In this document: positions 10,951 through 25,400 of the stretch, one piece after another
How positions within the stretch are numbered: position 1 is the first letter of the stretch
How the letters are laid out: each line of letters opens with the position of its first letter
Assembly (NCBI GenBank): GCA_949317995.1
Contig: OX439050.1
Coordinates: 49,415,777-49,479,776, forward strand
DNA from: Acholoe squamosa
Lineage: Eukaryota > Annelida > Polychaeta > Phyllodocida > Polynoidae
DNA: 64,000 nt
Reading direction: 5' to 3'
Notes under the pieces: generated by a model
What the model was told of the DNA's origin: nothing
What the model saw: only the letters and a program-made list of their open reading frames with translations
The model's database searches: none
Made by a program: the position numbers and the translations under genes

Positions 10951-13334
10951 ATGCACTATGATGACTTGTTGCGGCGGCTGGGTGAGTTCGGCCAGTACCA
11001 GCGGTTCCAGTACTTCCTGGTGTGCCTGGTAGCCATCACCTCATCCTTCCACTCCATGAACATGGTGTTTGTCGGACCCACCCCAGGACACAGGTATGTT
11101 ATTCCAAAAAGTACCGCAATACTCTGTGTATATGGCGCAGCTTACGGACATTCCTTGAGTGCCTTATAAAGTTGGCACTTGTATAAATGAGCACCGCTCT
11201 CTCCCGTAGGTCCCGGTTTTGTTATGCACTTTCTCAGAGCCTCCAGGGATCTTATCTGACTCTGAAGGCCCCCTGTCATTAATATTTGGACTAGAGGGGT
11301 GATTTGGGTCTGGTTTTCCCCACAAGAGAATGGTGGTGGATCTGAATATAAACACTTAAAGAGAGATAGGAACTATTCACTAGCTTGTGGTATGAGCACT
11401 CAAGTAATAGGAAATATGATAACATAATGTGAGTTGGAGAAAGTTGGACACCTCTGGGTACTGGATACACACAAAAAAATATTCTGAATATCTTAGGCCT
11501 TTCACCTAACATTTGATGGATTTGCTAACCCAAGTTGGGAGTTTGCACGTCCCCAAACCACCGAAGTTTTCTTGGGAGTTTATGCCTAACCCTTAGGAAA
11601 AATGCCCGACTTGCCTGATTTCTCCTAACTTGCCTTAGACTTTTCCACTAACTACATAGACTTTCAAGCAACATAGCAATTCTCTTAATTCTGAAATGGT
11701 AAGTGTAAACTCCACATAGGTTAAGATATCCAAAACAGAGCCTCTCCATTTGAGAAGCAAGTTCAACACCTCACATCATTTTTTTTGCAACCCGTGAACT
11801 TAGTTGCTCTGGGTTTATCATAATGTCAAAGATGTGGATATATGAGTAAATTAAATTTCCACAGAAAAGGTGTTTCCACTATTCTCCATTGCTCCTTAAA
11901 TAACAAATATATATTTATTAAGTGTATTTTATTAAATCACATGCCAGGTTGAATTGTAGAGGCGTTATTATGTCGATAGTCATTGAAAGCACCATTATTC
12001 TGACATTCATAGGCTTTTCCATGATATGCACTTACTATAAAAATCCTCATGCAAACCACACTGCCACCTGGTGTGAAAAAAGTCTACTACCCCTTAGACA
12101 AAACTGCTACCCCTTAGATAAAACTACTACCCCTTGGACATGGCTCAGTCAAGTCAGCTTGCCTTAATAGGTTAGTTAATACTACTAACACATTAGTAAG
12201 ATGTTACTAACATGTTGGGTATTTTGCCTAATGGGTGATTTTGTCTAAGTTAGATTAGTATTTACTAACTTGGATTATTTTCTGTGTATTATGTTCTTGA
12301 CTAACCCTTCAAAGGGCTAAACTGTAGGTCAAGGAGGAATATTCCCCATAGGGACCTGACATACTCATGTATTCTGCTGCTGAATTCACATAAGTGGGCC
12401 TTTGGGAGGGTAAACATTGACTGCACTGCCTACCTGTGCAGAAGTCTGTGATCACAGTGGCTGTAGGCCGAAATACCGAAATATGGAGTAAGTGGCTGAT
12501 CCAGCTTTAATAACTTTGGACAGCTCTGGATTTCTCTAGATCTTTATGAGATAGGAAGATGATTCAAACATATTTGGAAAGTTGTCAAATGAATATGTAT
12601 GGCCAAATTGATCCTATAGATTTTATATAGATCCTATATATATATATCATTTTCAAAATGTTATGCGAGTGCCTATGATTAGTCAAACTTGTGTGTAATA
12701 CATATCTATAACCCTACGATCCATAGTCCACTAAGCCTCTGTCGCAAAAATTTATATTGGAAATGTATGGCTCAATCGCGCGACAGAAGTCAAGTGGACC
12801 ATCGACATAAGGTAAATGGAATAATGTGTGCGTATTAGTTGCTCTAGTGTTAGTGGAAATGATTGGTTGGATCCTACCTTTATTCCTATGATCTAATTAA
12901 TATTTGTGCGTCCATTATGCAGAGGCACAGCGATCTCCTGGTATTCCTTTCAATATCTCTGACACGTCAGAAAGATCAGGTGCCCATGTTTTTGGCTGGT
13001 ACAGGCAGATTGCACTTGCATTCCTGCAAGGGCTGCCAGGTTTGTAAGTGAATGTCATGCCTCTTTACTGCTTCTATTTATAGAGCTCTAGGGGCAAACA
13101 AAAAGCCCCTGTCAAGTGGTAGGTCAATGCCAATTACACACGCACATTGCTTTGAAGTACAACTAAATAGACTGATTGAGACTTCGCCCTGCTGGTAAAG
13201 GGTACTCATGGGTCGGTAAGGGTTCAAATCGGGAGATCATTTACAAGGGGTGCGGATTGGCACTGCATATAGTGTGAAGACTATAAGGAGTGGCATTATT
13301 GACATTAATCAAAGATGGAAATGGTTATCATATA

Positions 13335-13406
<72 letters not shown>

Positions 13407-16400
13407 GGGTCCAACCGGTGGGTATACATATTTCTTTGAGTCCAACTAGTATATGATGCAAATCATGAATATTTTAAAGAGATTATCACAAATATTAAAT
13501 CATACCAATATCTTCTAATTCAAGGTTTGTGAAGATTTTTCAAAAATAGATTCATCGTTTGTGAAAGGTCTGAAAATATTATACTTATTTTCTTCAACAT
13601 TAATTTGACTGTAGACCAATATATTATCCTTGGTGAAACACGAAAACTTTTAAATCAAAATCACTCTAGAATGCTGGACAAGGGACAGTGAATAGCCACA
13701 TAAGATTCTGTTTGTGCTCTCTTGGAATGCAGCACAACTGTTGATTAAGGACCACTGGAACTGTAGCTTACCATTGGTACATGCATACCTATGGTTATTT
13801 GCGCTATGTATCCAATAAGAAAAGAAATGTGTGAAGGGGTAGAAAATAGCTGAATTTCCACACTCGTTTTGAATTGACTAAACACCTTATGACGTAAAGA
13901 ATGAGGTACATCTTCCTAAGTATTTCTTAACGTTTTAACGAACCGAGGCAGTCATATTAATCATACATTTACTCAATTACTTCCCAAAGGTGTAAGGCTG
14001 TGGTTGTACCAAAGCAGTGGGAGAACCATACACTGACTGGCGAACAGCGGTCCCGTCTAACCTACCCATACACTGGTAATTCAATTCAATTCTTTATATT
14101 CACACTAACAGTACAAGGATCCATAGGTTATATGAGTGCTTACAGAGTACTTACCTTTAGGTCTATGATAAAGGGAATCTGTCAAAAAGGAACGCGAGAA
14201 CTCAATGTTCCATGTATCATTTACATTCCTAGACAGGCCATTATTTTAATGGTTACTTACAAGAACCTTAATGTTCATCTTTCTGCTCTGATAGGCTATT
14301 TACGATAAGTTACAGAAAGTACATTTATGTCAACTCAAGCCAATTCACCACTGCCTATTTGCCTCTTCCAATTTACATCATTATAATAATATACATTATA
14401 ATACTCTTCAGATAAAGATGCCCCAGAAACATGTGAGATGTACAAACTGAATGAGACAGACTGGAACACAGGAAACTACAGTACATGGATGGGGGACCCT
14501 ACAAGGAACACCTCCCAGTGTGTAGCAGGCTGGATGTATGACACAGACCACTACAAGTCTACTATTGTGTCTGAGGTAAGTACCACTATATAGGACATAG
14601 ACCACTACACATCTACTATTGTGTCTGAGGTAGGTACCACTATATAAGACATAGACCACTACAAGTCTACTATTGTGTCTTAGGTAAGTACAGCTTGAAT
14701 GTGACAAAGACCACTACAAGTCTACTATTGTGTCTTAGGTAAGTACAGCTTGAATATGACAAAGACCACTACAAGTCTACTATTGTGTCTGAGGTAAGAC
14801 AGCTATATATGGCACAGACCACTACAAGTCTACTATTGTGTCTGAGGTAAGACAGCTATACATGGCACAGACCACTACAAGTCTACTATTGTGTCTGAGG
14901 TAAGACAGCTATATATATGGCACAGACCACTACAAGTCTACTATTGTGTCTGAGGTAAGACAGCTATATATGACACAGACCACTACAAGTCTACTATTGT
15001 GTCTGAAGTAAGTAAAGCCTGAATATGACAAAGACCACTACAACTCTTCTATTGTGTCTGAGGTAAGACAGCTATATATGACACAGACCACTACAAGTCT
15101 ACTATTGTGTCTGAGGTAAGACAGCTATATATATGGCACAGACCACTACAAGTCTACTATTGTGTCTGAGGTAAGACAGCTATATATGACACAGACCACT
15201 ACAAGTCTACTATTGTGTCTGAGGTAAGACAGCTATATATGACACAGACCACTACAAGTCTACTATTGTGTCTGAGGTAAGACAGCTATATATATGGCAC
15301 AGACCACTACAAGTCTACTATTGTGTCTGAGGTAAGACAGCTATATATGACACAGACCACTACAAGTCTACTATTGTGTCTGAAGTAAGTAAAGCCTGAA
15401 TATGACATAGACCACTACAAGTCTACTATTGTGTCTGAGGTAAGAGAGCTATTTATGACACAGACCACTACAAGTCTACTATTGTGTCTTAGGTAAGTAC
15501 AGCTTGAATATGACAAAGACCACTACAAGTCTACTATTGTGTCTTAGGTAAGTACAGCTTGAATATGACAAAGACCACTACAAGTCTACTATTGTGTCTG
15601 AGGTAAGACAGCTATATATGGCACCGACCACTACAAGTCTACTGTTTTGTCTGAGGTAAGACATCTGTATATGACACAAACCACTACAAGTCTACTAGTT
15701 GTAGGCCCTAGGTAAGTACATGTGTTATTATACGTTAAATTACAGGTGTAAAACTTTTATATTCCTTTTTTTCCCTACTACCTAGCTTAAGGAGTTGTCT
15801 ACTGTATCTTGTTGGGTAATCTGACTCAACATATACATTATACACAGTCTCCTGTTTTTAATTTCATCAAACAATACTTGAATTAATTCACCAAATTTAA
15901 TCATATTAATATTGGAAAGGTTGATGCAATGCACCAAGCCTTGATACACCTAACAAGAAGCCTGATGAGAGCATGAGATCGAAACCTTGATAGTCACCCT
16001 TTTTGGAAAAAAATATTCCAAATATCACTAAAAATCTGTTTGTTCATCTTTTCCTCTGCTTGGAGAGTGCTCTCCCCAACAGGAAATGACATATAACTTT
16101 GCTGACATGTCCATGGTGACATGCACACATTGCGATGACATCACAATGGGTCATGGAGACTGGTGTAGCAACCTAGGTTTTGTTGGCCGAGCAACTGGTC
16201 ATTCGGTCAAGGTATCTTCATGGTGGCGGTTGGTTTTCAGCCACATAAAGAGAAACTTTTATATTCCAGTGGGACCTGGTGTGCACCAATTCATGGCAAA
16301 GGAGTCTGGCATCGACCATCTTTTTCGCTGGCCGATTTGTTGGAGCCTTTATGGGACAAGTCTCAGATAGGTGAGTGGTTACGTGAAAATCTTTTACATC

Positions 16401-19400
16401 ATTTCAGTGTGGCTGCATGGATATAGGTTTTTGAACAAAGAAATTAACTGCTTACTTACACTGCAAAAAAGGTGTTTAAAGATACACACCAAATTTTCTC
16501 AACACCAATATTTAAACATCTAAACACTTGAAGTGTTTAGGTGTTTAGCTTTTAAACACTTATTCTCAAACACCTAAACACTGAAGTGTTTAAGTGTTTA
16601 GCATTTAAACACTTGGTTAAACACTTCCTAGTTAAACGCGTTTAAAATTAAACGCGTTTAACACTTAAGAAGTGTTGAGAAAAGTGGGACAAATAAGTGT
16701 TTAACCAAGTGTTTAACTTCTAAACACTGGTGTTTAATCCTTAAACACTGTTTTTACAGTGTATATGAAATGAGCTCATAATGATGAAGCTAGTGTTGAT
16801 TGACAAAGGGGAGTAACAGTTGCTATGCATTATCTTACATGATCTGTAACAGTTCTTCTGTATTACCTTACATGAGTTAGACTTATGCTATTTTAACTAT
16901 CTAGAAAGTTGATATTTTATATGCATTTCTCCTATTCTTCTCTTCTTTCTCTCGCATTCTTTGTCTCTGATTCTGTCCACCTGTCTACCCCTATGACTCT
17001 TTCTGTTTTTGTAGCCCAGTCTGTCTGCCTACCCCTGCCTCTATAATCTTTCCCTCTCTATCTGTCTGTCTCTAGCTTTTTCCTGTCTCTATTTCTGCTC
17101 CTGTCTGTCTGTCTCTGTCTCTCTGTCTTCTTATCCGTGTCTCTGTGTTTCTGTCTGTTTGTCTGTCTCTCTCCGTCTCTGTCTGTCTGTCTGCCTCTCA
17201 GTCCCTCTCTCTCTGTCTCTTCCTTTCCTACCCATTCCCTCTCCATCTTAATCAGTCCCTCCCATCACTCTCACATTGAGTATTCATAAGTAATTCCTTT
17301 GATCAATGACCGATAGCCTCTAACCTCTCTACTCCATAAATCTGCTGTACATAGTAATGTGAGTGGAGTGCTTCTTACAATTGGTTTGTATTGTGAAGTA
17401 CTATAGTGAAGGAACCCCCTCTTGGTACTGACTATGTACTTGACTCTAATCTGGTGCACCGTATATCCACACAGATATCGCTACCTGGTATTCAGACAAC
17501 TGATACAAATAATGTTATCATACTGAACAGGCCCTTCACCAGTTATACAGTGTATCATCAATTGTGGTTTCCACCATTTCAAGTGGCAAAAATCAATAGA
17601 TAGGGGTGGGTGATAAGGGTCTTTGCTCTCCACATAGACTAATTTATTGCCATGCAGGACATAAGAGATACATTAAAACAAAAGACTTTATTAGTAATCA
17701 CAAGTCCTGTGTGAAATCATAGAAAGCTGAGGAATAGACTCTAGCAGTATAAAAAGCTAAACAGCATTATTTCAATAAGGCACACTTTATTTTCATAATT
17801 ATTTTGTGGAGTAGAAAACTAACATGTCTTGTCAATTTAGCAACATGTTCCCATTCCATAAGTTAGAGCTGCACCTTGTACGTGAAGATTTAATACTATA
17901 GAACAGTAATACAATGACAAAAATGTGACCCATATGCACCTAAAAATGGCTCCTATACTCAGGATGTATCTTTTATGCGGGGTGCACTTATACGGGAGGT
18001 ATTATATATGATACATTGTAGCATACTTTTCAAAGAAAGTGAGATTGGCCAAGTTTGATTACAAATTGCCATGACTCAGACCCTGTGGAGTTTTAACAAA
18101 AAGGTTTCATGCTGACAAGTGTGTATATGAATTGTCTATGTGTAGGTTTGGACGTCGTCCTGTGTTCTTTGTGTCTGTGGTACTCCAGGCTGTGGTGGGA
18201 TGTGTGGCCGCCCTGTCTCCTACTCTATGGTTCTTCTACATCTTCTACTTCCTCCAGGGAGTTCTCCAGGTCTCCGTCTACCTAGCCTCCTATGTACTTG
18301 GTAAGGTTAAGGGACTGGGAAAGGGGGTATAATTTCACTGGAAAAGGGGCCTAATTTCAACCTGCACTAAGACCCCTTTTGGCAGGTAGTGTCACAAACG
18401 ATTGCCTTAATTAGCGTTTAATCAACGATATGATAGAGCACGCATGGGTCTATGGTTCAATATTCCACGACCGCGAAGCGGGAGTGGAATATTGAACCAT
18501 AGACCCACAAAGTATGTCGGACAACTTTTTCAAATCCTCCATGGGCATTGCTTTCTACCACCGGTCGGCTTGGTATAGTGGACAGCGAGCTCGCCTCCTG
18601 CCACAGCGGCCGGGGATTGATTCCCCGTTGAACCCTAAACAGTTTTAATAGGAAATCAATGGCGTAGTTGACTTTGTATGCTTCACCAATTTATTAACAT
18701 GGCCAGATTGAAACGAGCAGCTTCTTGAAGACGAACAAAAGGTCTGAGAGTGCATTATGGCTGGATAAGGAACTGGGGTTATGACCAAAAAAGCACTGTC
18801 CAGGCCCAAATATTTAGATAATGGATAATATAATTAGGCAAATCTACGATTGCATATAACCATGTCCTGTAATTGCTAAGGCCTTATCTGTTCTTGGTAT
18901 GTCTATCTCTACATAGTGCTTTCATTATAATTACATTAAACTAGGCCCCTTTACCTTAAAATCGTCATGATGCATAGACATAGGCCTATCCTCCTGGGTA
19001 GCTATTTATCTCTCCGCAGTCTTACATTTTAGCATCACACTGGTGACGTTTATAAACAGCTGATACATGTATATTCCAAAAGACTCCCCAGCTCTGTTTT
19101 GGTGCATCATGGAGACAAAGGAAACCTGGTTCTGGATGCACTATGGGGCCTTCAAATGATAATTATTTTCTTTCTTTAAAGGAGGCATTCCATAAAGAAG
19201 CATCCAACAAGCATGTGAAAGTGGTAATTTCCATTTGTAACCAAAGTAATACTATTGGGTGGAACATCGTTTCAATAAACAATGTGAATATAATTGTGTC
19301 ACCATCAGACAGGAATAATTTTTGTTTTCTTTTAACTATACACATTGAGCTTTTTATTTAAATAGGCACTGAACTTGTTGGACCCAAATACCGTAAACTA

Positions 19401-22400
19401 GCCGGGATGTCATCCAATTTCTTCTACGCCATTGGGCAAATGATTCTAACACTCATGGCATACGGAATCCGCCATTGGCGGTGGATTGAAATTTCCATAA
19501 GTTTGCCACCTCTTCTTTTCATCTCCTACTACTGGTAGGTCTGATATTAAAAACACACTCTTTGTATGTGTCTTCTACACTGTAAAAGATTGTCGTTGAA
19601 ATAACGAAGGATTCCTTGTCCCAAAGTTGCCAGAGATCCGTCATCATTTGTACAGAGATGTCGTTATTTTCTCCCTGCTATATGATTACAGTGGTTCACT
19701 GTTCAGTTTTACAAGGATCTCTGGTAGATTCAACGGCTATTTTTTTTACAGTGTAAGGACAACCATAGACAATGTTTGTACAATCTTAGAATAAACATAA
19801 AGGTCTAGGGACATCAAAATACTGAGGCAGATCTATAAATTTTGTCACAACTATCTGTATGATTTTGTTACATTGAGCTCCACCTTACACCATCACAGCA
19901 TGTCAACAATGTAGACTGTCTGTAATTTTGTGTCATACATTGTATCACAAGCCTAGCTGCAGGTGCTATTATTCTGTACGATAATGAATTATCATACCTA
20001 TTCCTGGCACAAAGTGCCAATTGATAAGATTCTGATATAAGAACATAAGAAGCTGTGGAAACTGAACTCGAATCGCTTGGCTTCAACATACCTTGTGGAT
20101 TTACCTGGATATGATCTATGTAATATAAAGTCATGTAGTAGGAAAATAATTGTGATCAGCCACATGTACAGTTACTGAACAAGTAACCAATGGATAACTG
20201 ATGACGAGTGGGGGTTATCGATGGATAATAACACGAGGCCGTAGGCCGAGTGTTATTATCGTCGATAACCCCCACGAGTCATCAGTTATCCATTGACTAC
20301 TTATTTTATACCACAAAACCAATAAATAATCAATATTATACCAATAAATTCAAGTTGAAAACAAAAATTATTCCCCCTCCCCGGGACTCGAAGCCAGCCA
20401 TGACAGTGTGTGTACACAGGTACATACACCTCCTCACCCGGCAGCGGACAGTGACAGCGCATACGGCGAAAAAAGATGCGTCTCGCTGTTATGTTTGTGT
20501 TCTGAATACACCTCCTCAGCTCGGACAGGCAGCGGCACATGGCTAAAGATTTCAATGCGTTTCGCTGTTATGTTTGTGTATAAAATACACCTCCTCGCCA
20601 GGCAGCGGACAGCGACAGCGCACACGGTGAAAAAAGATGCGCCCGGACCGGGGCGCGATCCATGTACCTCTGACGGCTGAGCGCAAGGCGCTAACCGCTA
20701 GGCCACAGCGTCTCCTCCTCCGAGCGCGTCTCGCTGTTTCTATACTAAATACACCTTGTCGCCCGGCAGCGGACAGCGACAGCGCACACGGCTTTGTATC
20801 ATATCCAGACTTGGTTCGAACCGAGCATTTCTCGTCAGTCCCTGTGGCGCACTGCATAGGGGGTTGGACTAGGGATCTTAGGCTGCAGGTTCGAGCTCTG
20901 CCCTGGTCAAGTCTATCATGGGTTTTAACATGTGACATGTGACATGTGCCATGGGAGAGGCGTGCTGTTATCCAGGATAACTGCATGCCTTACATGGATA
21001 ACCGCACGCCTTACATGGATAACCGCACGCCTTACAAAATTGATGTTACAGCCTATAGGGTGTGCAATATCGACAGATATGTGGATGGGAATAGACCCCA
21101 AAAAGCACTGTGTAAGCCAGAAATCGTGGTATAAACGATGCTATCTGCATGTTAGCCATGTGTGACTGCTATGTCACTCATATATCACTCGTGCATGGAT
21201 CATGTGTCATTCACATGTGACACCACCACTCAAAAGTAAAGGAGAAACCACTGCATATTTCCATCTTCAATGACCACTGACACCTCTACCCAAACCTGTC
21301 TTATTGCACACACTGCAAACAGTTGGTGTGAAATTACAATATCTTTTTCACTGTTAATTAACAGTAGAATGTGCTCTAATCTCGAAAAAGAAAATACTCA
21401 AGATCGAATATATAAAATGGATATATTCAGTTTAGCAACTGATATTATGTACCTATATATTATCATTTAAGGTTGATGCCAGAGTCTATTCGATGGCTTC
21501 TGAGTGTAGGAAGAAGGGAAGAAGCAGCAAAGATAATTCACAAGGTATGTTGAAGCCAAGCGATTCAAGTTCAGTTTCCACAGCTTCTTATGTTGAAATC
21601 ATTTAGACTAAACTGAACAAAATGATAGCGCAAACAGGTCACATGACTGTTGTGCATATATTATGTATTAAAGTGAATAAATTATCTAAGGTTTGCTTAA
21701 AGACTGTATACCTTGCTTACCTGCACTAGAAACTAGGGAGGTAATTAATGCATTATGCTGACTCTACAGGGTTTATTAAGAATCATGCACTAAAACAGTG
21801 GGCACAGGTGAGTTACCCACCATTGCTCTACTCTTAGTGCACCAGGAAAGTAAATGATCAAGGGCTTGATAACTAGACCTTTCTCTACTACTTGCAGGTA
21901 TCTAAAATGAATAGAGTGCCCCTAGAGGATGGCATTGTAGACCACATTGACACTGGCACGGGGCAGACCGGTGAAACACGTAAAAAGTACACCCTTCTTG
22001 ACATCTTAAAGCGATGGAACATTGCAAAACTGGCTGTCAATATCTGGTTCAACTGGTGAGTATGGGACATCAAGGTGGCCATCAGTTGGGTATATTTTTG
22101 ATTTGGTGAGTATGGGAAGCGAAAATACCGCCAAAGTGGGAATCAGTACCTCTATTAATACCAGAACTGGTGAGTAAGGAAGTCCAAACTATCTGTCTAT
22201 AAACGGTTAAATTGGTGGACAAGGAAGGCCAAAAGGGCCACGATTACCGTAAATTCTCTCGTATAAGCCGTGGCTTATACCAGAATCCATATCAAAATTA
22301 GGCTTATAGGATTGACCCAAAGTGAGGGTGTGGCTTATATGAGGGGTTTTTACACCATAGAACAGTACTAAACTGCCAATTTCCAAGCCCCAGTTGTGCC

Positions 22401-25400
22401 TCAGTGTGCGACTTATACCAGGGATGAGGCTTATACGAGAGAATTTACGGTAGTTGATTCATTGATAATAGGAAAATCATAAGTGTCCATTGATATCTTA
22501 GCTAGCATTTTTCTTATTTCTCTCCTTTTAAGTTCTGGAGCTGGACACCTCTATATAAGGGCCCTGCTAACCACAGGTTAGATCATGAAACACGTCGGGT
22601 TAATAACATTGTAGACATAATAAATTAAATATGGTGTTCTTTATACCCCTAGGTTGGCTAATGCTCTGGTCTACTATGGTCTGAGTTTGAACACATCTAA
22701 CTTGGCTGGCAGCCCTTACCTCAATTTCTTCATCTCTGCATGTGTTGAGATTCCCTCATTATTTATTGCTATCCTGCTTCTTGACCGGATAGGCCGTAAA
22801 CGGATCTACATCATCTTCCTAATAGTGGCTGCAGCTGGCTGTCTATCAACTGCATTTGTACCTAAACGTAAATATACAGAAATACTAACCCTTGAAGTAA
22901 AGTATAATGTTTTGATGCATAATACATGTCTGTCCTCATGAAGAATGGATGCATTTATAATGGCAAATTGGCATTTATAATGCATAGGCCTAGAAACAAA
23001 ATGTAGTCCACCAATGGGCGATGTTTCCTTTTACAGGCATCAGTGGGCATGTCAAAAATGCATAGACGATGCCAGTTTAGATAGATAAAATATAGATAGC
23101 AATGTCAGATGGCAGAATAACAAGTGAGGCTCTCCATATTAGAAACGTTTAGTACCAACATGGCTCTTCTTGCTGACAATTCCTGTGTTGACAGCCCCTA
23201 GAAATGTTAGTATCACGAAGACCTTGTGCTAGGCTACCCACTAGCTTTGAATTATGTAACTTGATTTTAACAAGTTTCCATTTCTATACTTTTTGTTGGG
23301 TACTCAAAGACCTTAAGCCACTTAGCATTCTTGTATACTCATATTTCACGCGTAATCTGTACATGTTATGAAAAAATGACAACACATTTTTACTTGATCT
23401 TTTTAACAGACTTGCAGGGTTTGGCCACAGGCCTGTCCATGGTGGGAAAGTTTGGTATAACCGGGTCATATGCCGTTATCTACCTGATGGCTGCTGAACT
23501 CTTCCCTACTGTTGTTAGGTGAGCTCTTGTAAAAATATCTATGAGACCAGTTATCAAAATTCAGTCTATACGAAAGGTTTTTCCCCTGGCAGGCCATCTG
23601 GATCTGGTCCTGCAGAATTTATTGTTCTGTAGGCCCAGATTGATTTTTGAAGGTCATGACTGCATATCTCAAAATTATCATTGACGGGAGAGAAATAATG
23701 AAAGACAAGAATCAACTCACTATTCCAATCCTTTATCTCTTTAGACCTTAAAAAACAGTAATGCCTTCTGTATTGCGCTGTAAAACCTTCAATAATCGTC
23801 TCATCTGTAAGCCATAAAAAGCAAACAAAATGTAGCCCAAGATTCTAAGATTACAGCCAGACATTCGGTACAGCAGTCTGGCAATTTCCACTGACCCAGC
23901 AGAGGTTTTGTCTGCAAAATATGCCAATGCCCGACGAGTCTTAGTATTGACTGTATATCAATCAGATTTTATTGCACTCAAAACCTTCGAGGTTGCTCAG
24001 GTTGACAATACCTAAAACTGCAACCTTAGGTCGTCATGGGTCGTCATAGGGGACGAGTTTAGGTCGTCAGAGACGACCTCAAGTCGTCACTTTGACAATT
24101 TATTTAGCTTTTTCATACCTTGCAATAAAAGTGTAAATCTCATGTCATATATTATTGATGAGATTGAATGTTGTATCTCCCTTCCCCTACTGTCCTTAAC
24201 CCTTTATTAAGGGGGAAATCTCCAGTGGGGAAATCTCCCACCAGGGCCCTGTTTTTCCCTATCTTACGGACACATACGGACTTCCGTATGTTACATATGG
24301 ACCTCTGTATGTGGGAAAATGACATACGGGGGGGGGTACCAGGTGGTATCCTAAAAGTGACATATGGACGTCCGTATGTGACTTACGGAGGTCCGTATGT
24401 TACATAGGGACGTCCGTATGTGACATACGGAGGTCCGTATGTGTCCGTATGTATATATTGTCCATATCTGATTTTATTTTGTATCATTTTAATACATTTT
24501 AACATAAGGAAAAACAGGGCCCAGGAGGGCAATTCTAAAAAACTGACGATCCTTTTGTGGTCATGTCATGCATTTAGTAGGAATCATTTTAGAAACAGAA
24601 TATAATCATACTTTGAAATGATTATACATTTACAGTGTACCATATGCTGTTTTAGGCAGATAGTACGCAGAAATGTCAGTTATAAGCTTGATTAGCCCTT
24701 TATTTGATAACCTTTGTGCCCTGACGAATATTGTAATTCTATATCGTGAGTTTTTATTAGGGTTTTCCAAGCCACCTGAATCATAGGTCATATTGACCAT
24801 TACACTCTTGATGGTACATTTATAGTCGAAAATCATAAAAGGTTTGCATATGACGAATTTGGAGGTATTCCAGCCCCTACTCGTCAAATTTTTAGTTTCC
24901 CCCTCTATTTCTTTGGCTCAAAGTGTCAGGCTGGATGAGATCTTCATGTTACATCTGGGTTTTGATGGTCCCATATGCATATTTTGGGCTCCAGGGGGGT
25001 AAAATGTGCCCAAAATGACCAAAATTGTCTGGGCGAAATTGTGTCTGGGAGAATGACATTTGAGTTACAAGCCATGTTGAGGGCTTAATTTTCTACAGAA
25101 ACAATCTTCATACCTCCATGAAAATCTCAGGTCCAGACTATTTTGACCTGTAGATTAAGAAAATCACATTATCATTTATGTCAGATGTGTCCTTGCTATT
25201 GTAAAAGAAGCATACTTATAAGAATTCTTTTTCTGGGCACATGTCTGGGCGAATGACATGTAAGGCCCCATATGCACACTTTCTATGATTTGCATCTATT
25301 ATGAGCTGCATACTCTAACAATATCCTAGGGTATTATATTAAAGCCCCAAACACAAAATAGGTATCTCAAATGGAAATATCAGTGTTATACGTTAGATTT

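Noticed and set aside
10939..10951. TTG start 12 bases upstream for the transporter
   Set aside because: It would lie before the likely acceptor TATCAG; the ATG at 10951 fits SLC22 N-termini better.
16086..16426. Frames of 94 and 68 aa as coding exons
   Set aside because: The transporter reading (WDLVC to VSDR) uses the third frame from a clear acceptor at 16269; the other frames are shadows.
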